Shown here: positions 42,823 through 50,831 of the stretch, in pieces
Numbering within the stretch: the first letter of the stretch is position 1
Layout: each line of letters begins with the position of its first letter
Assembly (NCBI GenBank): GCA_002708765.1
Contig: PAPD01000011.1
Span: 16,858-80,857, forward strand
Direction of reading: 5' to 3'
DNA length: 64,000 nt
From: Gammaproteobacteria bacterium
GTDB lineage: Bacteria; Pseudomonadota; Gammaproteobacteria; Pseudomonadales; Azotimanducaceae
Notes under the pieces: generated by a model
What the model was told of the DNA's origin: nothing
Database searches by the model: none
Seen by the model: the letters and a program-made list of their open reading frames with translations, nothing else
Position numbers and translations under genes: made by a program

Positions 42823-43169
42823 GATTCCCCCAAAAAAAACCTGGATTCTAGTTTGTTATAATTTAGTCCATTACTGAACATGCCAATGTTTTGTTAAAAA
42901 TGGTTCCAAGTCAACGCTTTTTCACAAAATAAAGGAGGTTTCTCACCTTTTTTCGGGTTTTTCTTTCGAGTCGGTCTTGGGTTATTCTTTTTCTGTTTTT
43001 TGATGGAAATCAAACCATTGGATCGAGCCTCCTTAAAAGAGGTATCCTAGGCCCTGCTCGGTGATCAATTAGGATAGATTCTTGGAGCTGCCTAGCGGTT
43101 ATGTTGGGAGTATCTTGACGGACACGTCTTAGTGAGTGATCGCTTTTTCAATATTTTCAGGAGTAAAAA
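42823..43169. other. divergent intergenic region, TonB receptor / SDR
   Basis: A gene-free stretch of 347 bases that must hold promoters for both flanking genes. AAAGGAGGT (42931-42939) can pair with ACCTTTTTT (42945-42953), with two G-U pairs, around a 5-base loop. I see no convincing promoter boxes, small open frame or RNA gene. Confidence 0.5.
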
Positions 43170-44069
43170 ATGACAGATGTAAGGTTTGATAACAGGGTTG
43201 TCTTGATTACGGGAGCTGGCAACGGCTTGGGAAAATCGTATGCCCTGGAAATGGCTAAACGAGGAGCGAAGGTCGTTGTCAATGATCTAGGGGGCTCAGC
43301 TTTCGGTGATGGCTCGGACCAGTCAGCGGCAGATGTTGTGGCAGAAGAAATCAAGTCAGAAGGCGGAAACGCGGTTGCGAATTATGATTCTGTAGTTGAT
43401 GGAGACAAAATCGTTCAGTGTGCACTTGATAATTTTGGTCAGATTGATGTTCTGATTAATAATGCGGGGATATTGCGGGATAAAACCTTTCATAAAATGA
43501 CTCGGGAAGACTGGGATTTGATCTATGATGTTCACGTGAAGGGTGCTTATGCTGTTACTCACGCTGCCTGGCCCCACCTAAGAGATCAAAATTACGGCCG
43601 TTTAATCTTTACGGCGTCCGCCGCGGGAATTTATGGGAATTTTGGACAAACTAATTATTCAATGGCCAAGCTTGCCTTGCATGGGATGTCTCAAACGCTT
43701 GCGTTGGAAGGAAGAGGGAAAAATATTTTCGTTAACACTATTGCTCCTATTGCGGGCTCCAGACTTACCGAGACCGTCATGCCAAAGGAATTGGTAGAAG
43801 CATTAAAACCAAGATTCGTTATGCCGTTGGTCCTCAAACTTTGCGACGAAAATAGTGCTGAGACGGGTGGCCTCTATGAGGTTGGTGCTGGCTGGATTGG
43901 CAAGGTTCGGTGGGAAAGGACCAAGGGTTATGCGTTCAGCGTTTCCGAAGGCTTTAGCCCAGAAGACGTTAACGAGGTATGGGAGCAAGTCATCGATTTC
44001 GAAAACTCGGATCATCCGGCCTCTATCACTGATGCAAATAAACCTCTTATCAAGAACCTAAAAAGCTGA
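43170..44069 (+). CDS. SDR family 3-hydroxyacyl-CoA dehydrogenase-like (MFE-2 type)
   Basis: A 299-residue SDR similar to the dehydrogenase domain of peroxisomal multifunctional enzyme 2. GAGNGLGKSYALEMAKRGAK and VVNDLGGS are the cofactor motifs, NNAGILRD the structural one, and TASAAGIYGNFGQTNYSMAK carries the catalytic Ser, Tyr and Lys. In beta-oxidation it would oxidise a 3-hydroxyacyl-CoA. The C-terminus overlaps the convergent DedA gene by 20 bases. The ACAGATG start is preceded by AGGAG at 43157-43161. Confidence 0.88.
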   Translation: MTDVRFDNRVVLITGAGNGLGKSYALEMAKRGAKVVVNDLGGSAFGDGSDQSAADVVAEEIKSEGGNAVANYDSVVDGDKIVQCALDNFGQIDVLINNAGILRDKTFHKMTREDWDLIYDVHVKGAYAVTHAAWPHLRDQNYGRLIFTASAAGIYGNFGQTNYSMAKLALHGMSQTLALEGRGKNIFVNTIAPIAGSRLTETVMPKELVEALKPRFVMPLVLKLCDENSAETGGLYEVGAGWIGKVRWERTKGYAFSVSEGFSPEDVNEVWEQVIDFENSDHPASITDANKPLIKNLKS

Positions 44070-44571
44070 GGAATTGGAAACTGCTGACACCCTTCACTAA
44101 AAGATAAAGACCAAGGGCCCAAAAAAAACATGCCGTGAGGTCATATGTCAGAAAACGTTTTACAGAGAGTTTTGCCAAGCCTGCCATGATGGGCGTGATT
44201 GAACGAACGGCGGGAGTGAACCTCCCGATAAAAATCGCCCATGATGCATTGGATTTCATGAGTTTCTGGATTTTCTCTTTTTTGTCGATATGTTTGCAGA
44301 GTAATCGGGTTTTCCAGATACCGTCTCCCGACATCCGCCCTAATAAAAACCCGGTCTGATCTCCTGCTGCTGCTCCACAGAACGCAAGAAACGTGATGCT
44401 GTTAATCTCTGCGGTTCCAGAGCTATAAAGCAATGTTGATACTGTCAAAAGGAGAATGCCGGAGACCAGCAGGCCGATGAGGGCGCATGATTCGAGGAAG
44501 GCCAGCACCGGAATAACCATTATTACCCATGGAGAAGAGTTAGTTATGAGGTAATTCTCTATCTCCGTCAC
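44050..44571 (-). CDS. DedA family membrane protein
   Basis: A 173-residue DedA/SNARE-associated protein with four to five hydrophobic segments. The conserved motif FIGRFTPAVRSITPIMAGLAKLSVKRF is the DedA signature, which in known members moves undecaprenyl phosphate or other lipids. The start is GTG at 44571. It lies 18 bases after the ChrR-like anti-sigma gene and is likely in the rpoE-chrR operon. Its first half is a short, glycine- and leucine-rich re-entrant region. Its placement in the sigma operon suggests a role in membrane stress. Confidence 0.87.
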   Translation of the reverse strand: MTEIENYLITNSSPWVIMVIPVLAFLESCALIGLLVSGILLLTVSTLLYSSGTAEINSITFLAFCGAAAGDQTGFLLGRMSGDGIWKTRLLCKHIDKKEKIQKLMKSNASWAIFIGRFTPAVRSITPIMAGLAKLSVKRFLTYDLTACFFWALGLYLLVKGVSSFQFLSFLGS

Positions 44572-44589
44572 TTACGAAAACTCGTTTGA

Positions 44590-45249
44590 TTAGCTTGGAG
44601 AAAAGCTCAGGAACGGGTTTAACACTTTCCTTATCCCCGTCAATTTTATCGGGGCTTCCAGAACTGAAAGACAGACACATTCTTCGTTTCTGCCCGCATA
44701 CGGTCGGTGGACATCTCCTTTGTTTCTTACAAGGAAATCTCCTGGCTGGTATAACCCATCTTCATCCGAAAAACTGCCTCTTAATACTACGGTAATTTCG
44801 GTGCCACTGTGTTTGTGTTCTGGCGCTTTTCCACCTGGACTAATTCTATGCAGCGACAATTCATAGTCCTTCTCACCGACACTGATACCTGCGACTTCGA
44901 GTCCATTTGTTAGGTTTTTCCATTGAAGTTCTTCTGCAGGGAGAAGGTTTCTGACAAACTCAGGCAAACCTGATGCCACAGGGTCAATTGTTCTTGCAGG
45001 CTCTTTTAATTTTGTAGCGTGAGTTCCCTTATCAATGCATTCCATCACTTTATCGAACAGTTCTTCTGAAACGTCTTCTTTTTCTAAGGACTCCAGGAGG
45101 TCCCCTCCTAAGAAACCGAGCGCCTCAACGGTGCCAGAGCACTGATTACAAAACTTCAAATGGGCGGTGACCGAGATACATGGTGCCGTGCTCATTGCGC
45201 CGGAAACGTACTCTACCAGAGTGGTCTCATTAGGGTGTTTGCTGATCAT
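44590..45249 (-). CDS. chrR: ChrR-type zinc anti-sigma factor with C-terminal cupin
   Basis: A zinc-dependent anti-sigma factor that holds the adjacent ECF sigma factor inactive until singlet oxygen or related stress. From the ATG at 45249 (AGAGGA nine bases upstream; a TTG at 45258 is too close to it), the N-terminal ASD ligands are His5, His30, Cys34 and Cys37 in HLKFCNQC, matching the spacing of Rhodobacter ChrR His6/His31/Cys35/Cys38. The C-terminal cupin has His145, His147, Glu151 and His181, with the same spacing as the ChrR metal site. The upstream sigma gene ends at 45255, five bases before. Confidence 0.92.
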   Translation of the reverse strand: MISKHPNETTLVEYVSGAMSTAPCISVTAHLKFCNQCSGTVEALGFLGGDLLESLEKEDVSEELFDKVMECIDKGTHATKLKEPARTIDPVASGLPEFVRNLLPAEELQWKNLTNGLEVAGISVGEKDYELSLHRISPGGKAPEHKHSGTEITVVLRGSFSDEDGLYQPGDFLVRNKGDVHRPYAGRNEECVCLSVLEAPIKLTGIRKVLNPFLSFSPS

Positions 45250-45254
45250 GTTAG

Positions 45255-45863
45255 TCAATCCTCTTTCTCATAGGTCGATCTCAACCCGACCTTCATTTTT
45301 TTTAGTGCTAGTCTTATCCTCGACTTCACAGTTCCCAGAGGTAACCCAAGCTCGTCCGCAACTTCCTGGCCGGACATGTTTTTATAGTACATCAGCGAAA
45401 GTGCTTCTTTTTGTTCTGAAGAAATCTTGCCTAGTTCTTTGGAAATGATTTTTTCGTTTCTTAATTGAACCAGGTTGGATTCAAGAGACGCTTGTCCCCC
45501 TATATCATAAATATCTTCAGCGTTTAAGGATTCCGGCCGCTGGCGGTTCTGCTTCCGCAACCAGTCAATTCTCGTATTTCTTGCGATTGTATAGATCCAG
45601 GTGCTGGCCGAAGCCTGGTTTTGCGAATAGCTTGGGGCTTTTCTCCATACCTTGATCATCGTTTCTTGTACCAGTTCCTCTGCTATCTCGGAGTTAACGC
45701 CACCAGCTTTCATCAGAAAAGATTTTAAATAGGGGGAGAAGTGGGAAAAAAGCTGACTGAAGGCAGACCTGTCCTTGCGTTCTCCGATCTTTCGAAGACA
45801 CTCGTTCCAGTCCACTTCTATTAACAATCCGGCTCCACGGGAGGGTTTGATCCGCATACTCAT
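45255..45863 (-). CDS. rpoE: ECF sigma factor, RpoE/ChrR-linked (ECF11-like)
   Basis: A 202-residue ECF sigma factor. Sigma-2 spans about 35-100 (ELVQETMIKVWRKAPSY, STWIYTIARNTRIDWLRK) and sigma-4 about 140-195 (ALSLMYYKNMSGQEVADELG, LGTVKSRIRLALKKMK). It is encoded directly before the ChrR-like anti-sigma gene, the classic pair for singlet-oxygen response. A TGATCT-N18-TAAAGA element about 24 bases upstream of the start matches the RpoE/ChrR promoter type and points to autoregulation. A second ATG six bases into the frame is an alternative start. Its Cfa-like, amine-oxidase-like and lipocalin neighbours are the usual regulon members. Confidence 0.92.
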   Translation of the reverse strand: MSMRIKPSRGAGLLIEVDWNECLRKIGERKDRSAFSQLFSHFSPYLKSFLMKAGGVNSEIAEELVQETMIKVWRKAPSYSQNQASASTWIYTIARNTRIDWLRKQNRQRPESLNAEDIYDIGGQASLESNLVQLRNEKIISKELGKISSEQKEALSLMYYKNMSGQEVADELGLPLGTVKSRIRLALKKMKVGLRSTYEKED

Positions 45864-45886
45864 TATATCAGCTTGTCACTTACTAA

Positions 45887-45916
45887 TCTTTACGAACAAT
45901 TCATTACGGCAGATCA
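45887..45916 (-). promoter_or_regulatory. candidate ECF (RpoE-type) promoter for rpoE-chrR-dedA
   Basis: On the minus strand TGATCT (45911-45916) is followed after 18 bases by TAAAGA (45887-45892), which is 23 bases before the rpoE start codon. The Rhodobacter RpoE consensus, from memory, is TGATC at -35 and TAAGA at -10 with this spacing. Supports sigma autoregulation. Confidence 0.6.
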
Positions 45917-45942
45917 CGATTTCTGAAAAAATTTTCATATGT

Positions 45943-46977
45943 TCAAGCTCGAAGGCAATCACTACTTTTTTCACAGAGGTAGTGACCCACAAACCATTCT
46001 TCCCCACTGTTATAAGCGAAAAGTTCTTCGCAGGCCATCAGGAACAGCCGCCATCTCTGGAATTGGATGGTTGGATTGGTAGGATTAGAACCCGCAGATA
46101 ACGCTGTAATGACTGCATTTTTATTGGTGTCGACCCTTTCTAACCAGGCTCTCAAGGTTCTAGCATAATTACAGCCGTTTACCTGCCACTGGCTGATCAC
46201 GGAAAGGTGATTCTCGAACTTGGTGGGTAGATCAAAGGCTGGCATTACTCCTCCGGAAAAAAAATGTTTTGCCATCCAGTCTTCTTTACTTTCGTCTTGA
46301 AAGAAATAAGGCGTATTTTTGTGACAAAATATATGAAAAAAAAGGCGACCCTGTCCGCTCAGCCACGAGGATATTCGCTCAAACAACAAGGCGTAGTTCC
46401 GCATGTGTTCAAACATTTCGATAGAGACAATCCGATCAAATTTTTCTTCGATGGTAAAATTATTCATGTCGCAAGTGAGAACTGTAATATTCGATATTCT
46501 GTGATCTCTCGCTCTTTTTTCGATAAATTCCCTTTGCGCATTGGAGTTGCTAACAGCCATAATCTGGGAGCTAGGAAATTTTTTTGCCATCGCGAGTGTA
46601 AGCGATCCCCAGCCACAACCCAGTTCAAGAATGTTCATACCTTCTGTAATTCCAGCTCGTTTAATAGTCTTTTCGAGCATAGATTGTTCAGCTGAGTCTA
46701 TATCTTTTTCTCCGCCCTCGAAGCTCGCGCAACTATATTTCAGGGCCTCTCCTAACATGATCTCGAAGAAGCTCGATGGAACTTCGTAATGCTGATCATT
46801 TGCCAAGTTGGTTTCTAATGCTAGAGGGCCCTCGCTCATAGCTTCCACTATATTTTCGTAATTGTTTTCCTTTGACTGCTCTTTAACCAGTCTCTTGATG
46901 AGCAGCCTTCTGATACCATAACGAATGATGGAGTCTGGGATCCACCCTTTTTCTGCAGCATCAATTGCAGATATCAT
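45943..46977 (-). CDS. Cfa-like SAM methyltransferase (coclaurine N-methyltransferase-like group)
   Basis: A 344-residue SAM-dependent methyltransferase of the mycolic/cyclopropane synthase superfamily. YEVPSSFFEIMLGEALKYSCA is the substrate region with the conserved Cys, ILELGCGWGSLTLAMAKKFP the SAM site, and SIEMFEHMRNYALL the acidic helix, followed by FFHIFCHKNTPYFF. This combination is the coclaurine-methyltransferase-like branch that recurs beside rpoE/chrR loci. In Rhodobacter a related protein (UfaO) acts late in furan fatty acid formation; I infer a similar lipid role. Its start overlaps the stop of the longer Cfa paralogue by four bases. Confidence 0.85.
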   Translation of the reverse strand: MISAIDAAEKGWIPDSIIRYGIRRLLIKRLVKEQSKENNYENIVEAMSEGPLALETNLANDQHYEVPSSFFEIMLGEALKYSCASFEGGEKDIDSAEQSMLEKTIKRAGITEGMNILELGCGWGSLTLAMAKKFPSSQIMAVSNSNAQREFIEKRARDHRISNITVLTCDMNNFTIEEKFDRIVSIEMFEHMRNYALLFERISSWLSGQGRLFFHIFCHKNTPYFFQDESKEDWMAKHFFSGGVMPAFDLPTKFENHLSVISQWQVNGCNYARTLRAWLERVDTNKNAVITALSAGSNPTNPTIQFQRWRLFLMACEELFAYNSGEEWFVGHYLCEKSSDCLRA

Positions 46978-48227
46978 TTCAGTTGTCCGCGGAAAAAAGG
47001 TTTATGAAATTGCATCTGGACACAACCAATTGCTCTTTCCATAAATGCGCCCTCGCAATAGGCGAGGTAATAGTCCCACATTCGCTGGAATTTTCGATCG
47101 AAACCTATGGCAGCAATTTCCGAAACGTTTTGATTGAATTTCTCCCGCCACCGTTTCAATGTCTCCGAGTAATGCAGGGTAATGTCTTTCACTTCTAAAG
47201 GTCTGAGATCCGTGCTTTCTGTTGCGATTGAGGCCAGACCGGTGAGTGAGGGCAGGGCGCCACCCGGGAAGATATATCTCTGGATAAAATCGACTGATTC
47301 CGAAGCTCTTTTGAAACGCTGTTCTTCCATAGTAATCGCTTGCAGGACCATGATCCCATCTTCAGACAGCAGGCTGGAGCATCGCCTGAAGAACCCGGGT
47401 AGATTATTAAGCCCGACCGCTTCTACCATTTCTATTGAGACAAGCTTGTCAAACTCTCCTTCCAGTTCTCGGTAATCCTTGTTCAGCAGTGTTATCTGAT
47501 TTTGTAAACCTTTTTTTGAAATAAGTTTCTCTACATACTTATACTGTTCCTCCGAAATTGTAGTTGTTGTCACTCTGCATCCATACTTTTCAGCCGCATG
47601 AATAGCAAACGCTCCCCACCCACAACCTATTTCCATAAGATGATCCGAAGGAGATAGCGCGAGTTGCTGGCAAATTCGATCTACCTTGTTGAGAGATGCT
47701 TTTTCCAGTGTTTCGTCAGGACTTCGAAACTCTGCGCAGGAATAGGTCATTGTAGGGTCAAGGAATTTCTCGAAAAATTCATTACCCAGGTCGTAGTGGG
47801 CAACGATATTTTTTTTGCTTCCTCTGATCGTGTCCTGATTTAGCCAGTGAAAAAAAGACAGCCAGATTTTCTTCAAAGGAGTTGTGCTAGATCTCAGTTT
47901 TTCTAACGCCGCCCTGTTCAGCAGAAAAATTCTTACGAGTTTTGTGAGATCGTTTGTGTCCCAGTCACCTAGAATGTAGGCTTCACCGGCACCGACTCCA
48001 CCTCCTTTAACTATTCTTCGGTAGGCATCCTCAGTATTGATTTGTATGTGACAATTTAGTTCTGCGCTTTCGTCTCCAAAGCTTAGGCACTCTTTTTCAT
48101 CTGACAGGAGTATTTTCCCGATGCGGATCTTTCCCAGAAATTTGAGGAATATTCTCTTGGAGAGAGAGCGCTGTATTAGTGAATTGCTACTCCCTGAACT
48201 TTTTGGCCGAGCCGATTTAGGTTCCAT
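46974..48227 (-). CDS. cyclopropane-fatty-acid-synthase family methyltransferase (UfaM/tuberculostearic-type variant)
   Basis: A 417-residue CfaA-family enzyme that transfers a methyl group from SAM to the double bond of a membrane lipid acyl chain. The N-terminal lipid-binding part ends in GEAYILGDWDTNDLTKLV; HYDLGNEFFEKFLDPTMTYSCAEF carries the conserved Cys; LMEIGCGWGAFAIHAA is the SAM site; SIEMVEAVG keeps the Glu. The bicarbonate-site His of E. coli Cfa (LLHTIG) is replaced by Gln in LQAITM, as in methyl-branch rather than cyclopropane makers. The ATG at 48227 has AAGGA seven bases upstream and is preferred to a TTG at 48245. Confidence 0.87.
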   Translation of the reverse strand: MEPKSARPKSSGSSNSLIQRSLSKRIFLKFLGKIRIGKILLSDEKECLSFGDESAELNCHIQINTEDAYRRIVKGGGVGAGEAYILGDWDTNDLTKLVRIFLLNRAALEKLRSSTTPLKKIWLSFFHWLNQDTIRGSKKNIVAHYDLGNEFFEKFLDPTMTYSCAEFRSPDETLEKASLNKVDRICQQLALSPSDHLMEIGCGWGAFAIHAAEKYGCRVTTTTISEEQYKYVEKLISKKGLQNQITLLNKDYRELEGEFDKLVSIEMVEAVGLNNLPGFFRRCSSLLSEDGIMVLQAITMEEQRFKRASESVDFIQRYIFPGGALPSLTGLASIATESTDLRPLEVKDITLHYSETLKRWREKFNQNVSEIAAIGFDRKFQRMWDYYLAYCEGAFMERAIGCVQMQFHKPFFRGQLK

Positions 48228-48245
48228 AAACGCTTCCTTGATCAA

Positions 48246-48977
48246 CTAACTTCTTTTTTTTTTGGGGTGAGGGAAGAACTTGGCACCTTTGATCCAGAGA
48301 GCTGCGGCATTAAGGTAGATTCGGGCAGTAGTCTTCAAGGATTGCCATGTGTGGTTAAAGATCATCCTGTTGATAGTTTGACTTGATGCTGGCAGGCTTT
48401 TCAGTTCCAGTCTGGCGCTCATCACTGGTTCGTTCTGCTGTAACACTCTGATTCTCACTTTGATTTCGTCCCCTGGTAAATTGAAATCCCAATCGTATGA
48501 TAAATTCATTGGCATAAAAGGTGAAACGTGAAAATTCTTGACGTGGGTTACTCTGTTTCCTTTGGAAACATCCAGGACGTAGATGTGTCTTTCATTCCAT
48601 GGGGTATTATGAACATCCGCAACAATATAAAGAAGTTCGTTGCCCGGATTGAAACAGTAAAAGAGACTTATCGGGTTCATCGAGTACCCTAGTTGTCTAA
48701 ATGTTGTGAGCAGAAATATCTCTCCTTCGAATTTTTTTCCGGAAGATTCGAAAATCCGGTTTCTTATCGAACTTCCCAGGTTTCTGTTTCCGTAAAGAAA
48801 ATCTTCTTCGAAAAAACTTAGGAGGTTGTTTTTTCTGTAGTCGCAGAATACGGAAAGTTTGCAAAATTCTTCTATTTCATCCAGATGAAGATAAGCAAAC
48901 CAGACCGGATAATTCATAGCGTGTTTTGGTTTACTTCTTCCATGAAAAATCTGACCTTCGTAAATTTTACTTAGCAC
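48246..48977 (-). CDS. DUF1365 protein
   Basis: A DUF1365 family member of 243 residues from the GTG at 48977, chosen because AGAGG precedes it by seven bases and the protein then starts VLSKIYEGQIFHGR in family style; an earlier start at 49001 would overlap the upstream gene by 31 bases. Family landmarks are YPVWFAYLHLDEI, GYSMNPISLFYCFNPG and YVLDVSKGNRVTHVKNFHVSPFMPM. DUF1365 proteins almost always sit between a flavin amine-oxidase-like gene and a Cfa paralogue, exactly as here. Biochemical function is unknown; a helper role in fatty acid methylation or furan formation is inferred. Confidence 0.9.
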   Translation of the reverse strand: MLSKIYEGQIFHGRSKPKHAMNYPVWFAYLHLDEIEEFCKLSVFCDYRKNNLLSFFEEDFLYGNRNLGSSIRNRIFESSGKKFEGEIFLLTTFRQLGYSMNPISLFYCFNPGNELLYIVADVHNTPWNERHIYVLDVSKGNRVTHVKNFHVSPFMPMNLSYDWDFNLPGDEIKVRIRVLQQNEPVMSARLELKSLPASSQTINRMIFNHTWQSLKTTARIYLNAAALWIKGAKFFPHPKKKRS

Positions 48978-50203
48978 GATGACGCCTCTATTTCTTTGCA
49001 CACACGCAGAGCGCTTTGAACTCCATCTTCATGGAAACCATTTCCCCAGTATGCGCCGACGAAATGAGTTCTGTTTTTCCCCGAAATTTCGGAGTGCCTC
49101 TTTTGAGACCGGATCATCTCCTTGTTATAAAAAGGGTGCTCGTAATTCCTTGTCGCCAGAACAAGATCTGGATCTATTGTGTCAGGGTCGTTAAGCGTGA
49201 CCAGCACAGGTTTGATTGTCGAAAGGTTTTGTAACAGGTTCATGTAATAAGTAAGCGACACAGTTTCTTCGGAAGCATTCAAGTTGTAGTTCCAGGATGC
49301 CCAGGCAAGTCTTCTTATAGGCATTACCCGTTCGTCCGTATGCAGAATAATCTGGTTCGAGGTATATTTCATGTCGCCAAGAATGCTCGTTTCTTGATCA
49401 CTGGGTGACTCAAGAATTTGTAAAGCGTCATCGCTGTGAGTTGCTAGAACTATTTCATCAAATTCTTCGAGATAATCCTTCGCGACAACCTTTATTTTTT
49501 TTTCCGTTCGGAAAATGGCCTTCACCTCGCAATCCAGAACAACTGTACCTATTTTGTTTTCCATGGCTCTTACATAACTCTCCGACCCGCCATCGATCAC
49601 CATCCATTTGGGTCGGTTAGATAGTTGCATCAGTCCATGGTTTTGAAAGAAATTGATAAAGGCAGATATTGGAAAGGCTTTTATTGGTTCTCGTCCAGTC
49701 GACCAGATAGCAGCTGCCATTGGCAACAAATAGTTATCTTTGAATTCGTTCGAATAATTTTCTTCCTGCAGATATTCGCCGATGGTTTTTTCTTCGTCAT
49801 CCATATCAAATTTTTGAGCTGAACTATTGAATCTAAGTATGTCTCGCACCATCCGGATAAAGGCAGGACTTAATATGTTTCTGCGCTGCGCGAATAGGGA
49901 GTTCAAGTTTTTCCCTTTGTACTCCAGCCCTTTTTTTTTTACACTGAAGCTCATTTCTGTGGCAGAAGTAGAGCAATTCAATTCTTCGAGCAGACTTTGA
50001 AATTTTGGGTAGGTCCGGTCATTGTGGACAATGAAGCCTGTATCGACTTTCAAGTCCTGGTTATCAATTTTTAGGGAGTGGGTGTCGGTATGCCCCCCCA
50101 GCTTCGAATTTTTCTCCAGAAGATGCACCTCGTGTTTCCTGGACAGGTAGTAGGCCGTCGCAAGTCCGGAAATGCCGCTACCTACGACAGCAATGCGTCC
50201 CAT
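48971..50203 (-). CDS. FAD-dependent amine-oxidase-like oxidoreductase (UfaD-like candidate)
   Basis: A 410-residue flavoprotein. The N-terminus IAVVGSGISGLATAYYLS and VHLLEKNSKLGGHTDT is the Rossmann FAD site with an unusually early acid/His turn; IVHNDRTYPKFQSLL is typical of the amine-oxidase-like proteins near cfa, and AYWGNGFHEDGVQSAL near the end completes the FAD site. In Rhodobacter a homologous flavoprotein (UfaD) desaturates methylated fatty acids on the way to furan acids; I infer the same here. Its ATG overlaps the lipocalin stop by one base and its stop overlaps the DUF1365 start by seven. Confidence 0.87.
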   Translation of the reverse strand: MGRIAVVGSGISGLATAYYLSRKHEVHLLEKNSKLGGHTDTHSLKIDNQDLKVDTGFIVHNDRTYPKFQSLLEELNCSTSATEMSFSVKKKGLEYKGKNLNSLFAQRRNILSPAFIRMVRDILRFNSSAQKFDMDDEEKTIGEYLQEENYSNEFKDNYLLPMAAAIWSTGREPIKAFPISAFINFFQNHGLMQLSNRPKWMVIDGGSESYVRAMENKIGTVVLDCEVKAIFRTEKKIKVVAKDYLEEFDEIVLATHSDDALQILESPSDQETSILGDMKYTSNQIILHTDERVMPIRRLAWASWNYNLNASEETVSLTYYMNLLQNLSTIKPVLVTLNDPDTIDPDLVLATRNYEHPFYNKEMIRSQKRHSEISGKNRTHFVGAYWGNGFHEDGVQSALRVCKEIEASSC

Positions 50204-50760
50204 CAGATTACCTCTTTTAATTTTCTCTGCCAGCTAGAGAGTTCTATTTTCGATACATCATAACCGAGATCTTTTGAGAAATTCACCAGAACAGCTAGTT
50301 CATCTTCGTTGATTTCTTTTTCTCTGGACATTATCCAGAGATAGTCTCGTTTCTGACGAGCTATAACTACAACCCGCTTATCAGGGGACAGATACACGAT
50401 TCGGTAATCGGCTTTGATAGGCCACAGGAACTGCATTCCCCAGACAGCATTCCCAGTACCTTTTTTTATAAACGCTTTTGATTTGAAGTTCCTTTCATGG
50501 CCATCTGCTTGTCGCAGATAGGAGAACTCTGTTGAGACGGTGCCGTCCGGGTTGAGGCTGTATTTTTCGGTTGGGTTTATCGCTCCTCTTTCCAAAAAAG
50601 TAGGAATGCTTGCAATAACGTACCAGACACCCATGAATTCTTTGATGTCCAGGTATTTAATAGGCACCATATTTTCCTCCCCCAAATCTTTGCACCCCGC
50701 CAGACAGAAAACAACTATCATCAGGAGAGATTTCCGCTTGATTTTCTTTATCAATATCAA
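50203..50760 (-). CDS. blc: lipocalin family outer-membrane lipoprotein (Blc-like)
   Basis: A lipocalin of about 185 residues with a lipobox CLAGC at residues 19-23, so it is an anchored lipoprotein. GVWYVIASIPTFLERG is the lipocalin first strand (GxWY), and YRIVYLSPDKRVVVIARQKRDYLWIMSRE matches the Blc second conserved region. Bacterial lipocalins bind lysophospholipids or fatty acids and are stress-induced. The frame starts at TTG 50760 or TTG 50754; I cannot decide between them. It leads the amine-oxidase/DUF1365/Cfa series. A possible ECF promoter lies just upstream. Confidence 0.87.
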   Translation of the reverse strand: MILIKKIKRKSLLMIVVFCLAGCKDLGEENMVPIKYLDIKEFMGVWYVIASIPTFLERGAINPTEKYSLNPDGTVSTEFSYLRQADGHERNFKSKAFIKKGTGNAVWGMQFLWPIKADYRIVYLSPDKRVVVIARQKRDYLWIMSREKEINEDELAVLVNFSKDLGYDVSKIELSSWQRKLKEVI

Positions 50761-50766
50761 TATATA

Positions 50767-50796
50767 GCCCTACGTTCAGCGATATGCTTCGGATCA
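50767..50796 (-). promoter_or_regulatory. possible ECF promoter before the lipocalin gene
   Basis: On the minus strand TGATCC (50791-50796) precedes TAGGGC (50767-50772) by 18 bases, matching the -35 of the RpoE type exactly and the -10 weakly. However, its transcription start would fall almost at the lipocalin start codon, so a leaderless message or a different start must be assumed. Confidence 0.3.
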
Positions 50797-50831
50797 AGAA
50801 TTTTTAAAAGATATCAAAATTCAGGTTCTTT

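Noticed and set aside
42931-42953. Hairpin in the TonB/SDR spacer as a terminator.
   Set aside because: It contains two G-U pairs and no gene ends upstream of it on the proper strand.
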